Origin: Actinomycetota bacterium
GTDB lineage: Bacteria; Actinomycetota; Acidimicrobiia; Acidimicrobiales; Iamiaceae
Assembly: GCA_019639075.1 (NCBI GenBank)
Contig: JAHBSO010000001.1
Location: forward strand, 310,001 to 374,000
Direction: 5' to 3'
DNA length: 64,000 bases
A program made the translations under genes and the position numbers. Position 1 is the first letter of the stretch, and each line of letters begins with the position of its first letter. Of this stretch, positions 26,477-35,141 are shown piece by piece. The notes under the pieces were generated by a model. That model worked only from the letters and a program-made list of their open reading frames with translations, was not told the DNA's origin and ran no database searches.

Positions 26477-27453
26477 CAACCCCCGTCGTCGGAGCAGGGG
26501 AGCGACCAGGCGATGCCGTCCGTGGCCGACACCAGGCGGGACGGCCGGTTCGTGATGATCCCGTCGACCCCGAGCGCCAGCAGGTCCGCCATCTCGGCCT
26601 CATCGTCGACGGTGTACGGGACGACGGTCAGGCACCGCTCGTGGGCCGCAGCGACGAGCGTGGCGTCGATCGAGCTCGCATCCGGGCTGATCCCGTCCGC
26701 GTACGACGCCACCTCGTCCAACGCCGCCGCGTCGATCGTCTCGCCGGCGAACTGCAGCTTCACCAACCGGAGGTCCGGCCGCAGCCCGGCCACCGTGCGC
26801 AGGCTGTCCGCGTCGAAGGACTGGATCACGACCTGCTCCGACTCGGGCGCCTCCGCCGTGAACCCCGCCGCCTCCAGGTCGGCGACCATCGCCTCCTCCA
26901 TGCCCTCGCCGGCGAGGAGCTTCTTGGTCTCGACGTAGTACCGGACCTCGGTGCCGTACCGAGCCAGCACCGCGGCGAACGTCGGCACCCGCTGCGACGC
27001 GAACGCCGGGTCGGCCAGCTCCGGGTGCGCCTCGTCGAACCAGGTGCCGGCGTCGCACGACGTCACCTCGGCGGCGGTGCGCTCGTCGACGCGCCCCGTG
27101 CACGATTCGGTGGGGCCCCGCAACGTCCGGTCGAGCACCGGGTCGTGCAGCACGACGAGGACGCCGTCGGCGGTGAGCTGGAGGTCGAGCTCGATGAAGT
27201 CGGCGCCCTGCTCCACGGCCAGGTCGTACGACGCGAACGTGTGCTCGGGCGCCGACGCCGACGCGCCGCGGTGGCCCACCACCCACGGTCGCGACGGCAG
27301 CTCGGCCAGGGGAGGGGTGGTCGTGGTGGTGGTCGTCGCCTCGGTCGTCGTGGGTCGGGTGGTGGAACCGGAACCGCTGCATCCGGCGAGGGTCCCCGTG
27401 ACGGCCAGGGCGACGACGAGCGCGACGGTGCGACGGTGCGGGGTGCGGACCAT
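26476..27453 (-). CDS. Glycerophosphodiester phosphodiesterase lipoprotein
   Basis: This is a 325-residue protein. A signal peptide ends in the lipobox L-A-G-C at about residues 21-24 and a Thr-rich linker follows. The catalytic domain begins with WVVGHRGASASAPEHTFASYDLAVEQGADFIELDLQLTADGVLVVLHDPVLDRT, carrying the two catalytic His and the acidic metal ligands of GDPD enzymes. DGIITNRPS closes it. It would hydrolyse glycerophosphodiesters from lipid turnover outside the membrane. ATG at 27453 lies 6 nt after TACCTT, suggesting a leaderless start. An in-frame extension upstream would lack a signal peptide at the right place. Confidence 0.93.
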   Translation of the reverse strand: MVRTPHRRTVALVVALAVTGTLAGCSGSGSTTRPTTTEATTTTTTTPPLAELPSRPWVVGHRGASASAPEHTFASYDLAVEQGADFIELDLQLTADGVLVVLHDPVLDRTLRGPTESCTGRVDERTAAEVTSCDAGTWFDEAHPELADPAFASQRVPTFAAVLARYGTEVRYYVETKKLLAGEGMEEAMVADLEAAGFTAEAPESEQVVIQSFDADSLRTVAGLRPDLRLVKLQFAGETIDAAALDEVASYADGISPDASSIDATLVAAAHERCLTVVPYTVDDEAEMADLLALGVDGIITNRPSRLVSATDGIAWSLPCSDDGG

Positions 27454-27459
27454 GGGCGG

Positions 27460-27465
27460 AAGGTA
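27460..27465 (-). promoter_or_regulatory. -10 box of a leaderless start (GDPD gene)
   Basis: Read on the minus strand, TACCTT ends 6 nt before the ATG at 27453. Confidence 0.5.
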
Positions 27466-27502
27466 GTTCCGACATTCGACGATTGGTCGACCGATCGATG
27501 GG

Positions 27503-27508
27503 TACGTT
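27503..27508 (+). promoter_or_regulatory. -10 box of a leaderless start (lipoprotein gene)
   Basis: TACGTT lies 7 nt before the ATG at 27516 and decides between that ATG and the in-frame ATG at 27498. Confidence 0.5.
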
Positions 27509-27515
27509 CGCCGCC

Positions 27516-28091
27516 ATGGACCACGCAGCACGGGGTCCGTCGGCGGTCGTTCGAGTTGCGTTGCTGGTGGCGACGGCGTGCCTGGTCACAGGCGCGGCAT
27601 CGTGCACCCGCGACGACGACCCGACGCCTGGGCCGACGGCGACCCTCACCACCTCACCCGCCAGATCGACGACCACGACCACCATCGAGGACGTCGAAGC
27701 CGCGTACCTGGCAGCGTTCGAGGCCTATTACGACGCCGTCGAGCATCCCGAGAAGCCGAACGATCTTGCGTCAACACATGCGGGCCGGAGCCTGGAACGT
27801 GCGGAGTCGTACGTGGCCGAACTCGCTTCCAAGGACCAGCGAGCGACGTTCCCTGATGGCAGGCCCAGCGCCAAGGTCCTGGCAGTTTCGGTAGATGAAG
27901 ACTCCGCCGTTGTCGAAGCTTGCGAGAAGGACTCAGCTGTCCTCGTCGAAGTGCCAGGCGACCAGATCATTGACGACGATGCTCTTTCGTCGAGGACCCG
28001 CGCGGCATTGCGGCTGGACGACAGCGGATGGCGGCTCGTCGACCTCAACGTCAACCGAACCTGGAACGACGCTCTGGGGTGCAGGGGATGA
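27516..28091 (+). CDS. Putative lipoprotein of unknown function
   Basis: This is a 191-residue exported protein. A signal peptide ends in A-A-S-C near residue 30 and a Pro/Thr-rich linker follows. The fold is compact, with a run of helix (VEAAYLAAFEAYYDAVEHPEKPND), then strands and a C-terminal W-R-L-V-D-L-N-V segment. The helix-then-strand order recalls small NTF2-like lipoproteins, but no family can be claimed. Base composition is less GC-rich than that of the neighbours. It overlaps the next gene by four bases (ATGA), so the two exported proteins are made together. Confidence 0.75.
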   Translation: MDHAARGPSAVVRVALLVATACLVTGAASCTRDDDPTPGPTATLTTSPARSTTTTTIEDVEAAYLAAFEAYYDAVEHPEKPNDLASTHAGRSLERAESYVAELASKDQRATFPDGRPSAKVLAVSVDEDSAVVEACEKDSAVLVEVPGDQIIDDDALSSRTRAALRLDDSGWRLVDLNVNRTWNDALGCRG

Positions 28092-28963
28092 TCGGGCCAT
28101 CGCGCGCAGCTGTTCTCTCAGCCCTCATCGGCCTTCTCGTCCTCGCCATGGATGCCCCTTCGGCAGCGGATGCTCGAGACGGCCATGCCTCTTCGACATC
28201 AGAGGGTGCTCGTGCCGAAGTCTCGGCCACGGGGAACGGGGCTGGTCGCCTGAATCCTGGCTCGCCATCGTCCGGCGTGAGTCCGTACACGGACTGCTTC
28301 AGCGGCACCATCGCGGAGCTGACTGACACGACCGTCGACTGGCAGTTCGCCATGGGGCCATGGGGTGGTGCGCCGCAGCGACTCGTCGAACGGACCACCG
28401 AGGAGCAGCGGGCCGGGGCTTCGGGGTTCGTTTCTTGTCTGCGGCGCGACGGGAGCGGGGCACAGGCTTGGTTGGTGGGTGGGGGGTCGCCTGCTGATGT
28501 GGTGCCGGGGCTGACGGCTTCGGCGGAGCAGGCGTTGGTGGTGCCGGTGCCGGAGATCGGGTCGTCGCCGCCGCAGGGCGCGCTGATGCCGGTCGGGCTG
28601 CCGGTGTGGTTCTGGGTGGACAACGGGGCCGCGCTGACCGAGTCGGCGGCAGTGCCGGGGGTGTCGGTCACGGTGCGGGCGACGGTGGCATCGACGGCGG
28701 TCGTGGTCGACGGGCCCGACGGCACCGTGCGGATCGACTGCGAGGGCACCGGCGAGCGGTTCGACCCGGCGGTGCACGGGGCGTGGGACCGTTCCGGTTG
28801 CTCGCACGTGTTCGACCGGGCCGGGTCGGTGGAGGTGACCGTGTCGGTCACCTGGGACCTGTCGTGGTCGGCCACGACCGGCGCGTCGGGCGTGCTCGAC
28901 CCGGTGACCCGGTCGACCACCGTCACCGTGCAACCGGTCGAGCTGGAGGCGGTCGTGGACTGA
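28088..28963 (+). CDS. Secreted protein with PKD-like C-terminal region
   Basis: This is a 291-residue protein with a signal peptide (about residues 1-29). The C-terminal half has VGLPVWFWVDNGAALTESAAVPGVSVTVRATVASTAV, GTVRIDCEGTGERFDP, and CSHVFDRAGSVEVTVSVTWDLSW, the pattern of an extracellular beta-sandwich (PKD-like) seen in many uncharacterised actinobacterial secreted proteins. Base composition changes inside the gene near 28440: the first third is poorer in GC than the rest. It is coupled to the upstream lipoprotein and convergent with the hydroxylase gene. No activity can be inferred. Confidence 0.75.
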   Translation: MIGPSRAAVLSALIGLLVLAMDAPSAADARDGHASSTSEGARAEVSATGNGAGRLNPGSPSSGVSPYTDCFSGTIAELTDTTVDWQFAMGPWGGAPQRLVERTTEEQRAGASGFVSCLRRDGSGAQAWLVGGGSPADVVPGLTASAEQALVVPVPEIGSSPPQGALMPVGLPVWFWVDNGAALTESAAVPGVSVTVRATVASTAVVVDGPDGTVRIDCEGTGERFDPAVHGAWDRSGCSHVFDRAGSVEVTVSVTWDLSWSATTGASGVLDPVTRSTTVTVQPVELEAVVD

Positions 28964-28979
28964 CCGGCCGGGACGTCGC

Positions 28980-29618
28980 TCAGTCGCTCGGCGCCACCGA
29001 GGCGAAGGCGGCGACGCGGTCCTCCTCGTTCGACTCCGGCGTCGAACGACGGGTGCCGACGAGCACGTAGTCGGCCCGGTGCTCGGGGAGGAGCTCGCCG
29101 TCCTCGTCGAGCATCCACGGTTGGGCCATGCGCCGCGGCACCCGCACCTGCTCGGGCGACTCCAGGGTGCCGAACACCCGGTCCCAGAACCGGATCGTCA
29201 CGCCGTGGTTGGCCATGGGGTGACCGAAGTGGTGGTGGAAGTGGTGCTTGCGCAGCCGCCGCTGGTACCGGTTGCGAGGGGCGCTGAGGTGGGCCTGGGC
29301 GTGGACCCACTCGTAGAAGAAGTAGCCGAACGACCACCCGACCGCGAGGCTGGCGCCGAACGCGGGGTTCACCGTGATCCAGCCGAGGGGGAACCACGCC
29401 AGCCAGCCGACGAGCAGCATCCCGGCCCACGACAGCAGGTGCGTGGTCGAGAAGGTCCACCCGGCGGCCACGTGGTGCAGCAGGTGTTCGCGGCTCATGA
29501 TCCCCTTGCCGTGCAGGTGGTGCATGGCGAACCGGTGCAACAGGTACTCGAAGAGGAACCACACCTGGGCTCCGAGCGCGAAACCGGCGACGACGATCAG
29601 CACGGTCGAGAGGTTCAT
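28980..29618 (-). CDS. Sterol desaturase / fatty acid hydroxylase family protein
   Basis: This is a 212-residue integral membrane di-iron enzyme. Three or more hydrophobic spans surround the His clusters HRFAMHHLHG (near residue 28), REHLLHH (near residue 43), HAQAHLSAPRN (near residue 105) and RKHHFHHHF (near residue 123). The family uses O2 to hydroxylate or desaturate lipid chains or rings. ATG overlaps the stop of the TetR gene (ATGA), so the enzyme is in the same message as its probable repressor. The substrate is likely a fatty acyl or terpenoid lipid. Confidence 0.93.
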   Translation of the reverse strand: MNLSTVLIVVAGFALGAQVWFLFEYLLHRFAMHHLHGKGIMSREHLLHHVAAGWTFSTTHLLSWAGMLLVGWLAWFPLGWITVNPAFGASLAVGWSFGYFFYEWVHAQAHLSAPRNRYQRRLRKHHFHHHFGHPMANHGVTIRFWDRVFGTLESPEQVRVPRRMAQPWMLDEDGELLPEHRADYVLVGTRRSTPESNEEDRVAAFASVAPSD

Positions 29619-30403
29619 CGGTCCTCCTGGGCGTCGACCGCGACCGTCCAGGTCGCGGCGAGGGATCGGGCCCCGGCCAGCGCGTCGGGCGACGCGCCCC
29701 AGCCGAGGAGCAGGGTGTCGGTCAGGTGCTCGCCCAGGGCGCGGCCGGTGGTCGGCAGCCCGGTGACCAGCGCGTCGGTGAGCAGGGCGCCGTTGAGCGC
29801 CACGACCCACGAGAGCGTGCGGACGAGCGGGGCGTCGACGGCCTCGCCCAGCGGGTCGGTCACCGTCGGCCCGGCCGACAGCGCACCGACCTCGGCGGCG
29901 TCGGCCAGCAGGTCGCGGGGGACGGCGAGCACGGCGAAGGCCGCGGGGACGACCCGCCCCGCGTCGGCCACGTCCTCGACGTCGGGCGTGACGAGGAGCT
30001 GCTGCTGGAGGCGGAACTCCCGCGGGTGGTGGTCGGGCGCGGTCAGGAACAGCGCGGAGAAGGCGCACAGCCGGGCCAGCGCGGCCACGTCGCCGTCGGG
30101 GGGCGTCGAGGCATCGGCCAGGGCGGCGTCCCAGCGGGCCCGCTGCTCGGTGGCGAACGTGCCGAGGACCTCGAGCGCCCGGTGCTGGAGGTCGGCGAGC
30201 AGGGCGCTCCGGGACGGGAAGTACGTGTACAGCGAGGCGGGGGCGTAGTCGGCGGCCTCGGCCAGCGCCGCCATCGTGACGCCCTCGACGCCGTCGCGGT
30301 CGACGAGGTCGGCGGCGAGGTCGAGCAGCCGGAGGCGTCGGGCCTCGCGCTTGCGGGCCCGGCGGTCGCCCGATTCCGGTGGGGCTACGTTTTCCGAAGG
30401 CAC
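29615..30403 (-). CDS. TetR family transcriptional regulator
   Basis: This is a 262-residue protein. The N-terminal domain reads RLRLLDLAADLVDRDGVEGVTMAALAEAADYAPASLYTYFPSRSALLADLQ, a standard TetR helix-turn-helix. The C-terminal effector domain is larger than usual. The GTG start lies 7 nt after TACGTT and inside the loop of a perfect 14-bp inverted repeat, so the repressor should block its own transcription. It is coupled to the sterol-desaturase family gene, whose product or substrate is a likely effector. Confidence 0.92.
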   Translation of the reverse strand: MPSENVAPPESGDRRARKREARRLRLLDLAADLVDRDGVEGVTMAALAEAADYAPASLYTYFPSRSALLADLQHRALEVLGTFATEQRARWDAALADASTPPDGDVAALARLCAFSALFLTAPDHHPREFRLQQQLLVTPDVEDVADAGRVVPAAFAVLAVPRDLLADAAEVGALSAGPTVTDPLGEAVDAPLVRTLSWVVALNGALLTDALVTGLPTTGRALGEHLTDTLLLGWGASPDALAGARSLAATWTVAVDAQEDR

Positions 30404-30418
30404 GTCGGAAAACGTAGC
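30384..30418 (-). promoter_or_regulatory. Perfect 14-bp inverted repeat across the TetR start codon
   Basis: GCTACGTTTTCCGA (30384-30397) and its exact complement (30405-30418) are separated by 7 nt. The GTG start (30401-30403) lies in the spacer and the -10 TACGTT lies in the upstream arm. The left arm is therefore inside the coding sequence. Confidence 0.85.
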
Positions 30419-30436
30419 AGCATCGATCCGATCTGG

Positions 30437-31693
30437 CTAGGGGGCGGTCGCGCCGGGGCGGCGGGACCGCTTGTCCTGGTACATCGCCTCGTCGGCGCGG
30501 TGCAGGACGTCGCGGGCGGCATCGCCCTCCATCGTCATGGCCACGCCGACGCTGCACAGCACCGGTTCACCGTCGGCCCCCCGGCAGTCGTGCACGATGT
30601 CGGCCACCTCCCGGGCGAGGTCGACGCCGCGGGCGGCGTCGGCGACCACCACGAACTCGTCCCCACCGATGCGGGCGAGCGTCGCGTCGTCGCCGAGCGA
30701 CATCATCAGCTCGCGACCGACCGAGACGAGCAGGTGGTCACCGGCGGCGTGGCCGCCGGCGTCGTTGACCGCCTTGAAGCCGTCGAGGTCGATGTAGGCC
30801 ACGACGGTCGGGATGCCGTGCTCGATACGCTCCCGCAGCACCTCCAGGATCGAGGCCCGGTTCCGCAGCCCGGTGAGCGCGTCGTGGTTCGCCCGGTACT
30901 CGAGCTCCTCCTCGGCTTCCCGCCGCACGGTCACGTCGACGAGGGTCACGATCAGGCCGTTGACGGTGCGGTCGCCGAAGGAGGTGAAGGTGATCTCCAC
31001 GACGCGACCGTCGGCCATCGCCGCAGTGCGGACGTCGTGGCCCGGCTCGGCGAGGCGGTCGGCCACCGCGGCGGCGAAGCACGCCTTCGACGCCTTCGGC
31101 ATCATCACCGCCAGACCGGACCGCTTGGCCTCGGCCGGGTCGCAGCGGAGGATGTTGCACGCCGCCTGGTTCAGGTACACGGGGTGGCCCTGCGCGTCGA
31201 GCACCGCGACGCCGGTGGGCAGGAACTCGGCCAGGTCGGCGGCCAGCCCCACCTCCAGGCCCGGGATGCTCGGCGCCGAGTCGGCGATCACCTCGCGGGT
31301 GCGCACGACCATGCCGCGGACCACCGGGTCGTCCATGCGGTTGGTGGCGGTGATCTCGTAGCGGCCGTAGGTCCCGTCGCCGCGCTGCATGCGCACGACC
31401 ATCGACCCCTCCCAGCCCGGCTCGGTGTCGAACGCCTTGGTGCCCATGTCCAGCATGAGCAGGGCGTCGTCGGGGTGCATCTCCTCGAGCGTGTTGCGCC
31501 CGAGCCCGAGCCCACGGCCGATGAGCCCGCCGGGGCGGGCGAGGTTGACCCGCACCGTCCAGTCCGCGTCGAGGACCATGATCGATTCGCCGAAGTGCGG
31601 CATCAGCGCTTCGAGCAGGTCGGCGTCGACACCGGTGCCCCCGATGCCGGGACCCGTGACACGGTTCGAGCCTGTGGTGGCGGTGGTGGTCAT
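30437..31693 (-). CDS. PAS-PAS-GGDEF diguanylate cyclase
   Basis: This is a 418-residue soluble signalling protein. Two PAS-like sensor domains (about residues 25-135 and 150-255) precede a GGDEF domain (about residues 265-410). RANHDALTGLRNRA, YIDLDGFKAVND, RIGGDEFVVVADA and the late YQDKRSRR show an intact active site that would make cyclic di-GMP from two GTP. The RxxD inhibitory I-site is absent (the positions hold Gly and Ala), so product inhibition is not expected. No membrane segment is seen. ATG at 31693 is chosen; ATG 12 nt upstream is equally possible, as neither has a clear ribosome site. Confidence 0.93.
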   Translation of the reverse strand: MTTTATTGSNRVTGPGIGGTGVDADLLEALMPHFGESIMVLDADWTVRVNLARPGGLIGRGLGLGRNTLEEMHPDDALLMLDMGTKAFDTEPGWEGSMVVRMQRGDGTYGRYEITATNRMDDPVVRGMVVRTREVIADSAPSIPGLEVGLAADLAEFLPTGVAVLDAQGHPVYLNQAACNILRCDPAEAKRSGLAVMMPKASKACFAAAVADRLAEPGHDVRTAAMADGRVVEITFTSFGDRTVNGLIVTLVDVTVRREAEEELEYRANHDALTGLRNRASILEVLRERIEHGIPTVVAYIDLDGFKAVNDAGGHAAGDHLLVSVGRELMMSLGDDATLARIGGDEFVVVADAARGVDLAREVADIVHDCRGADGEPVLCSVGVAMTMEGDAARDVLHRADEAMYQDKRSRRPGATAP

Positions 31694-31797
31694 CGCAGGG
31701 AACATCGGCCTCGCGGTCGGCCCTGTTGAGCACCATTCCGAAGATGAACCGTGCGGCCCAGTCCGATTTGTGGGACTCGGTCCGACGCCTCGCGGAC

Positions 31798-34104
31798 TCA
31801 GCCGGTGACGGTGCGTCGGACCAGGTCGGGATCGGCCTCGATCTGCTCCTCGGTGAAGCAGACGTCGCGCCACTCCTTGGCCGAGAACGCCTCGGCCTGC
31901 GCAGCGGCGTCGGCCCGGTCGGGGTCGCTCGACTGGCCGTAGGTGAGCAGGCCCTTCGCCCGGGGACCGTCGTCGGTCATCTCGACGGCGAGGACGATGC
32001 TCGCCCCGTAGACGCAGGGGTAGCCGCCGGTGGCCAGACCGGTCCGGAGCGTCCGCTCGGGCAACCGCTCGGCCGGTTCGACGGGGGGCTGGAGCGTCGT
32101 CGGTGTGAGCGCGGTGACGCCGGTCATGATGTTCGCCACGCCGTCGGGTTCGGAGCCGCCGTGGATCGGCACCCGCTCGCTGCCGCGGGCGACCCACTGC
32201 ACGTCGCCCAGACGGGCATCGGGCGCGACGCCGGCCCGTTCCAGCAGCGCCAGCGCCTCGGTCGCCGCGGTCACGATCGGGTCGGGGCCCGACGCCGGAG
32301 CGGGAGCCAACCCGGCCGGGGTGTGCAACGGGTCCTCGGGGTCGAACGGGGTGGCCCAGAGCGGCCCACCGTCGACCAGCTGGCCGATCGGGAAGGCGGC
32401 CATCAGCTCGCGCCAGAGCACCGCGCCGCGCGACTCGAGCTCGTAGCGACCGTCCCAGCCGTCGATCGCGGCGGCCGCGGCGTCGAGCCCGGCGGCCCGC
32501 AGCCGTTCGGCGACGGCGGGGGCCAGCGCCGCGGTGACGCTCACGTTGTCGAACATCGCCGCCAGCGCTCCGTCGATCGTGGCCCCCTCCGCGGCGACGG
32601 CCCGCGCCGCCAGGTGGTTCTGGCGGGTGCGCAGGGAGATCGGCGTCCGCTCGATGCCGTGGAGCACGTGGAACCCGGTCAGCGGCTCGTCGACGTTGGT
32701 CGACCACGCCGAGTCGTTGGCGTTGACGAGGACGTCGGCCCGTTCGAGCTGCGGCTGGCGCGCGTAGGGGACGAGTCCGGGGGAGCGGGCCCCGTCGGCG
32801 TCGACCCACTCGTCGTCGGGATCGCTGCCGTCGACGAGCGCCACCCGGTTCTCGAACAGGAGGGCGGCGACGGGATCGGCGGTCAGGCGTTCGACGAAGC
32901 GGGCCTGGGCCGCCTCGCCGATGTTCGGGGTGGCGGAACCGTCGATGTAGAAGGCCCGACCGGTCCGGTCGACGGCGAGCGTGTTGACCCACGGGATGCC
33001 CTGGTGCGCGGCGAACGCGTCGCGGACGTCGTCGATCGAACGGGCCCGCATCAGGTCGAGCCAGGTCGGGAACGCGGCCCGGTTGTCGATGTTGCCGTCC
33101 CGGTAGGTGAAGGCGATCTCGTTCCCCCAGCCGAGCAGCGGCAGGTTCAGCACCGGGCCGAGGTGGCTGTGCCAGGACGTGCGGGTGACCGTGCCCTCGT
33201 CTCGCACGTCGACCTCGTGGCTGGCCGAGGTCATCGCCCGCTCCTCGTCGCCGAAGCGGTACGAGGTCGGGGTGCCGGGGACGAGCGAGAGCTTCGCCAT
33301 CGTGAACCGGTGGCCCTTCGACACCGTGTGGGTCCAGGCCACGTCCCGGTTGAAGCCGACCTGGATGCCGGGCATGCCGACCAGGCCGGTGCCGTACATG
33401 TCGAGCGTCCGCTCGCCGTCGGCCTCGAGGATCAGGTGCGACTCCCAGAACCGGGCCTCGCCGTTCCACGGGAAGTGGGGGTTGGCCACGAGCAGGCCGC
33501 CGCCCGACGCGGTGGCGGCGGACCCGAACGCCCACGCGTTGCTGCCGGCGTTCTCCGGGTTGCCGCCGAGCGCGTGCAGGGGCGAGGCCGGGGCGGGGCC
33601 GTCGGGGCCGGGCGGCTCGGCCCGGCCGATGACGCCCACGAGGTTCCGGCCGCTGGCCAGGACCATGATGTCGACCATGACCTGGTAGTACTCGTCGACC
33701 GTGATCGGTCGGAGCCAGGATGCGCCCCGGCACCAGCGGGGGACCGTGCCCTCGGCGAGCGCCTCGGCGAGGTAGGCGTTGTGCCCGGCGACGTAGGCCT
33801 CGATGAGGGCATCGACCACGGGGTCCTGGTCCCTGCGGAGCGCCTCGACGGCCGTGGGCAGGTCGAGCGCCCGGTAGCCGACGTCGCTGGCCAGGTGGTG
33901 GTCGTCGACGCCGCGGCCGTGGTGCTTCGCCCGCTCGCCGAGCACCTTGGTCACCTGGTCGGCGAGGAGTCCGAGGTGGTCGTGGGCGCAGGCCCAGCCC
34001 TGGCCGAAGCCCAGGCCACCCCACTCGCCGGCGGTCACGTGGGCGACGCCGTGCGTGGTCCAGCGGATCTCGGCCGTGTAGCGGCCGTTCGTCGTCTCGG
34101 TCAC
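31798..34104 (-). CDS. Penicillin acylase family N-terminal nucleophile hydrolase
   Basis: This is a 768-residue protein. The alpha-chain region GVAHVTAGEWGGLGFGQGWACAHDHL is typical. The autoprocessing site ENAGSNAWAFGS near residue 188 would expose Ser188 as the new N-terminal nucleophile of the beta chain, and later blocks such as NANDSAWSTN carry the catalytic Asn. The family cleaves amide-linked acyl groups (penicillins, acyl homoserine lactones, lipopeptides). No signal peptide is present, unlike most members, so it is probably cytoplasmic. GTG at 34104 is chosen because AAAGGG lies 9 nt upstream; TTG at 34113 is weaker. The substrate is unknown. Confidence 0.92.
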   Translation of the reverse strand: MTETTNGRYTAEIRWTTHGVAHVTAGEWGGLGFGQGWACAHDHLGLLADQVTKVLGERAKHHGRGVDDHHLASDVGYRALDLPTAVEALRRDQDPVVDALIEAYVAGHNAYLAEALAEGTVPRWCRGASWLRPITVDEYYQVMVDIMVLASGRNLVGVIGRAEPPGPDGPAPASPLHALGGNPENAGSNAWAFGSAATASGGGLLVANPHFPWNGEARFWESHLILEADGERTLDMYGTGLVGMPGIQVGFNRDVAWTHTVSKGHRFTMAKLSLVPGTPTSYRFGDEERAMTSASHEVDVRDEGTVTRTSWHSHLGPVLNLPLLGWGNEIAFTYRDGNIDNRAAFPTWLDLMRARSIDDVRDAFAAHQGIPWVNTLAVDRTGRAFYIDGSATPNIGEAAQARFVERLTADPVAALLFENRVALVDGSDPDDEWVDADGARSPGLVPYARQPQLERADVLVNANDSAWSTNVDEPLTGFHVLHGIERTPISLRTRQNHLAARAVAAEGATIDGALAAMFDNVSVTAALAPAVAERLRAAGLDAAAAAIDGWDGRYELESRGAVLWRELMAAFPIGQLVDGGPLWATPFDPEDPLHTPAGLAPAPASGPDPIVTAATEALALLERAGVAPDARLGDVQWVARGSERVPIHGGSEPDGVANIMTGVTALTPTTLQPPVEPAERLPERTLRTGLATGGYPCVYGASIVLAVEMTDDGPRAKGLLTYGQSSDPDRADAAAQAEAFSAKEWRDVCFTEEQIEADPDLVRRTVTG

Positions 34105-34118
34105 GGCGGGCAACCCTT

Positions 34119-35141
34119 TCAGATCGTGCGTTCGCCTGCCCGGCCGGCCCGGCCGGCCCGGCCGGCCCGGCCCGCCCGGCCGAGCAGTTCGACGGTGCGC
34201 CGGCGGTCCGGGGCGGTCGTGGACGGGAGGGCCACCATCAGCTCGTCGGCGTCGGCATGGACCGCGAACTCGTCGAGTCCGCGGTCGACCGCCTCGGGGG
34301 TGCCGGCGATGGTGTGGGTCATCATCGTGCGGAGGTGGTGGCCCTGCGGCGAGGCGAGGACGGCGTCGGCCTGCTCGTCGGTGTAGGTGCGGCCCCGGCC
34401 GAGGATGATGCCGACCCGGGCGCGCCGGGCGGCCAGGAGCTGGGCGGCGGCATCGTCGTCGGTCTCGGCCGCGATGGCGTTGACGCCCGCGATGACGTAC
34501 GGCTCGGCCAGCTGCGCCGACGGCGTGAACCGCTCCCGGTAGGTGGCGACGGCCTGCGTCAGGTGCTCGGGGGCGAAGTGCGAGGCGAAGCCGTAGGGGA
34601 GCCCGAGCGCCGCGGCGAGGGTCGCGCCGAACAGCGACGAGCCGAGGATGTAGAGCGGCACGTGCGTGCCCCGGCCCGGGACGGCCCGCACCCCCGGCAC
34701 GAGGCTCTCGTCGGCCAGGTACCCCTGGAGCTCGACGACGTCCTGCGGGAAGGTGTCGGCGGAGGTGTGGTCGCGCCGCAGCGCCCGCATCGTGACCTGG
34801 TCGGTGCCGGGGGCCCGGCCGAGGCCGAGGTCGATCCGGCCGGGGTGCAGCTCGGCGAGGGTGCCGAACTGCTCGGCGATCACGAGCGGGGCGTGGTTCG
34901 GCAGCATGACGCCGCCGGAGCCGAGGCGGATGGTGGTGGTGTGGGCGGCGACGTGGGCGATGAGCACGCTGGTGGCCGACGAGGCGATCCGGCCCATGTT
35001 GTGGTGCTCGGCGTACCAGACCCGCGTGAAGCCGCCGGCCTCGGCGGCGCGGGCCAGATCGACGCTGGCAGCCAGGCTGTCGCCCACCGTCTCTCCCGAG
35101 CCGACGGTGGCGAGGTCGAGGATCGAGCGGGGGACCGACAT
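34119..35141 (-). CDS. LLM class flavin-dependent oxidoreductase (luciferase-like)
   Basis: This is a 340-residue TIM-barrel flavoprotein. [66 protein letters not shown] and [13 protein letters not shown] match the MsnO8-type group that uses FMN or F420. The C-terminus ends in five G-R-A units encoded by a 9-bp GC repeat. The next gene on the strand starts 14 nt after its stop. It overlaps the upstream ABC subunit (TGATG), so it may be the last gene of that operon. The substrate is unknown. Confidence 0.92.
   Translation of the reverse strand: MSVPRSILDLATVGSGETVGDSLAASVDLARAAEAGGFTRVWYAEHHNMGRIASSATSVLIAHVAAHTTTIRLGSGGVMLPNHAPLVIAEQFGTLAELHPGRIDLGLGRAPGTDQVTMRALRRDHTSADTFPQDVVELQGYLADESLVPGVRAVPGRGTHVPLYILGSSLFGATLAAALGLPYGFASHFAPEHLTQAVATYRERFTPSAQLAEPYVIAGVNAIAAETDDDAAAQLLAARRARVGIILGRGRTYTDEQADAVLASPQGHHLRTMMTHTIAGTPEAVDRGLDEFAVHADADELMVALPSTTAPDRRRTVELLGRAGRAGRAGRAGRAGERTI
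34139..34185 (-). repeat. 9-bp GC-rich tandem repeat in the LLM gene
   Basis: Units of CGGCCGGCC repeat about four to five times and encode G-R-A repeats at the C-terminus. A length change by slippage would add or remove three residues and stay in frame. Confidence 0.8.
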
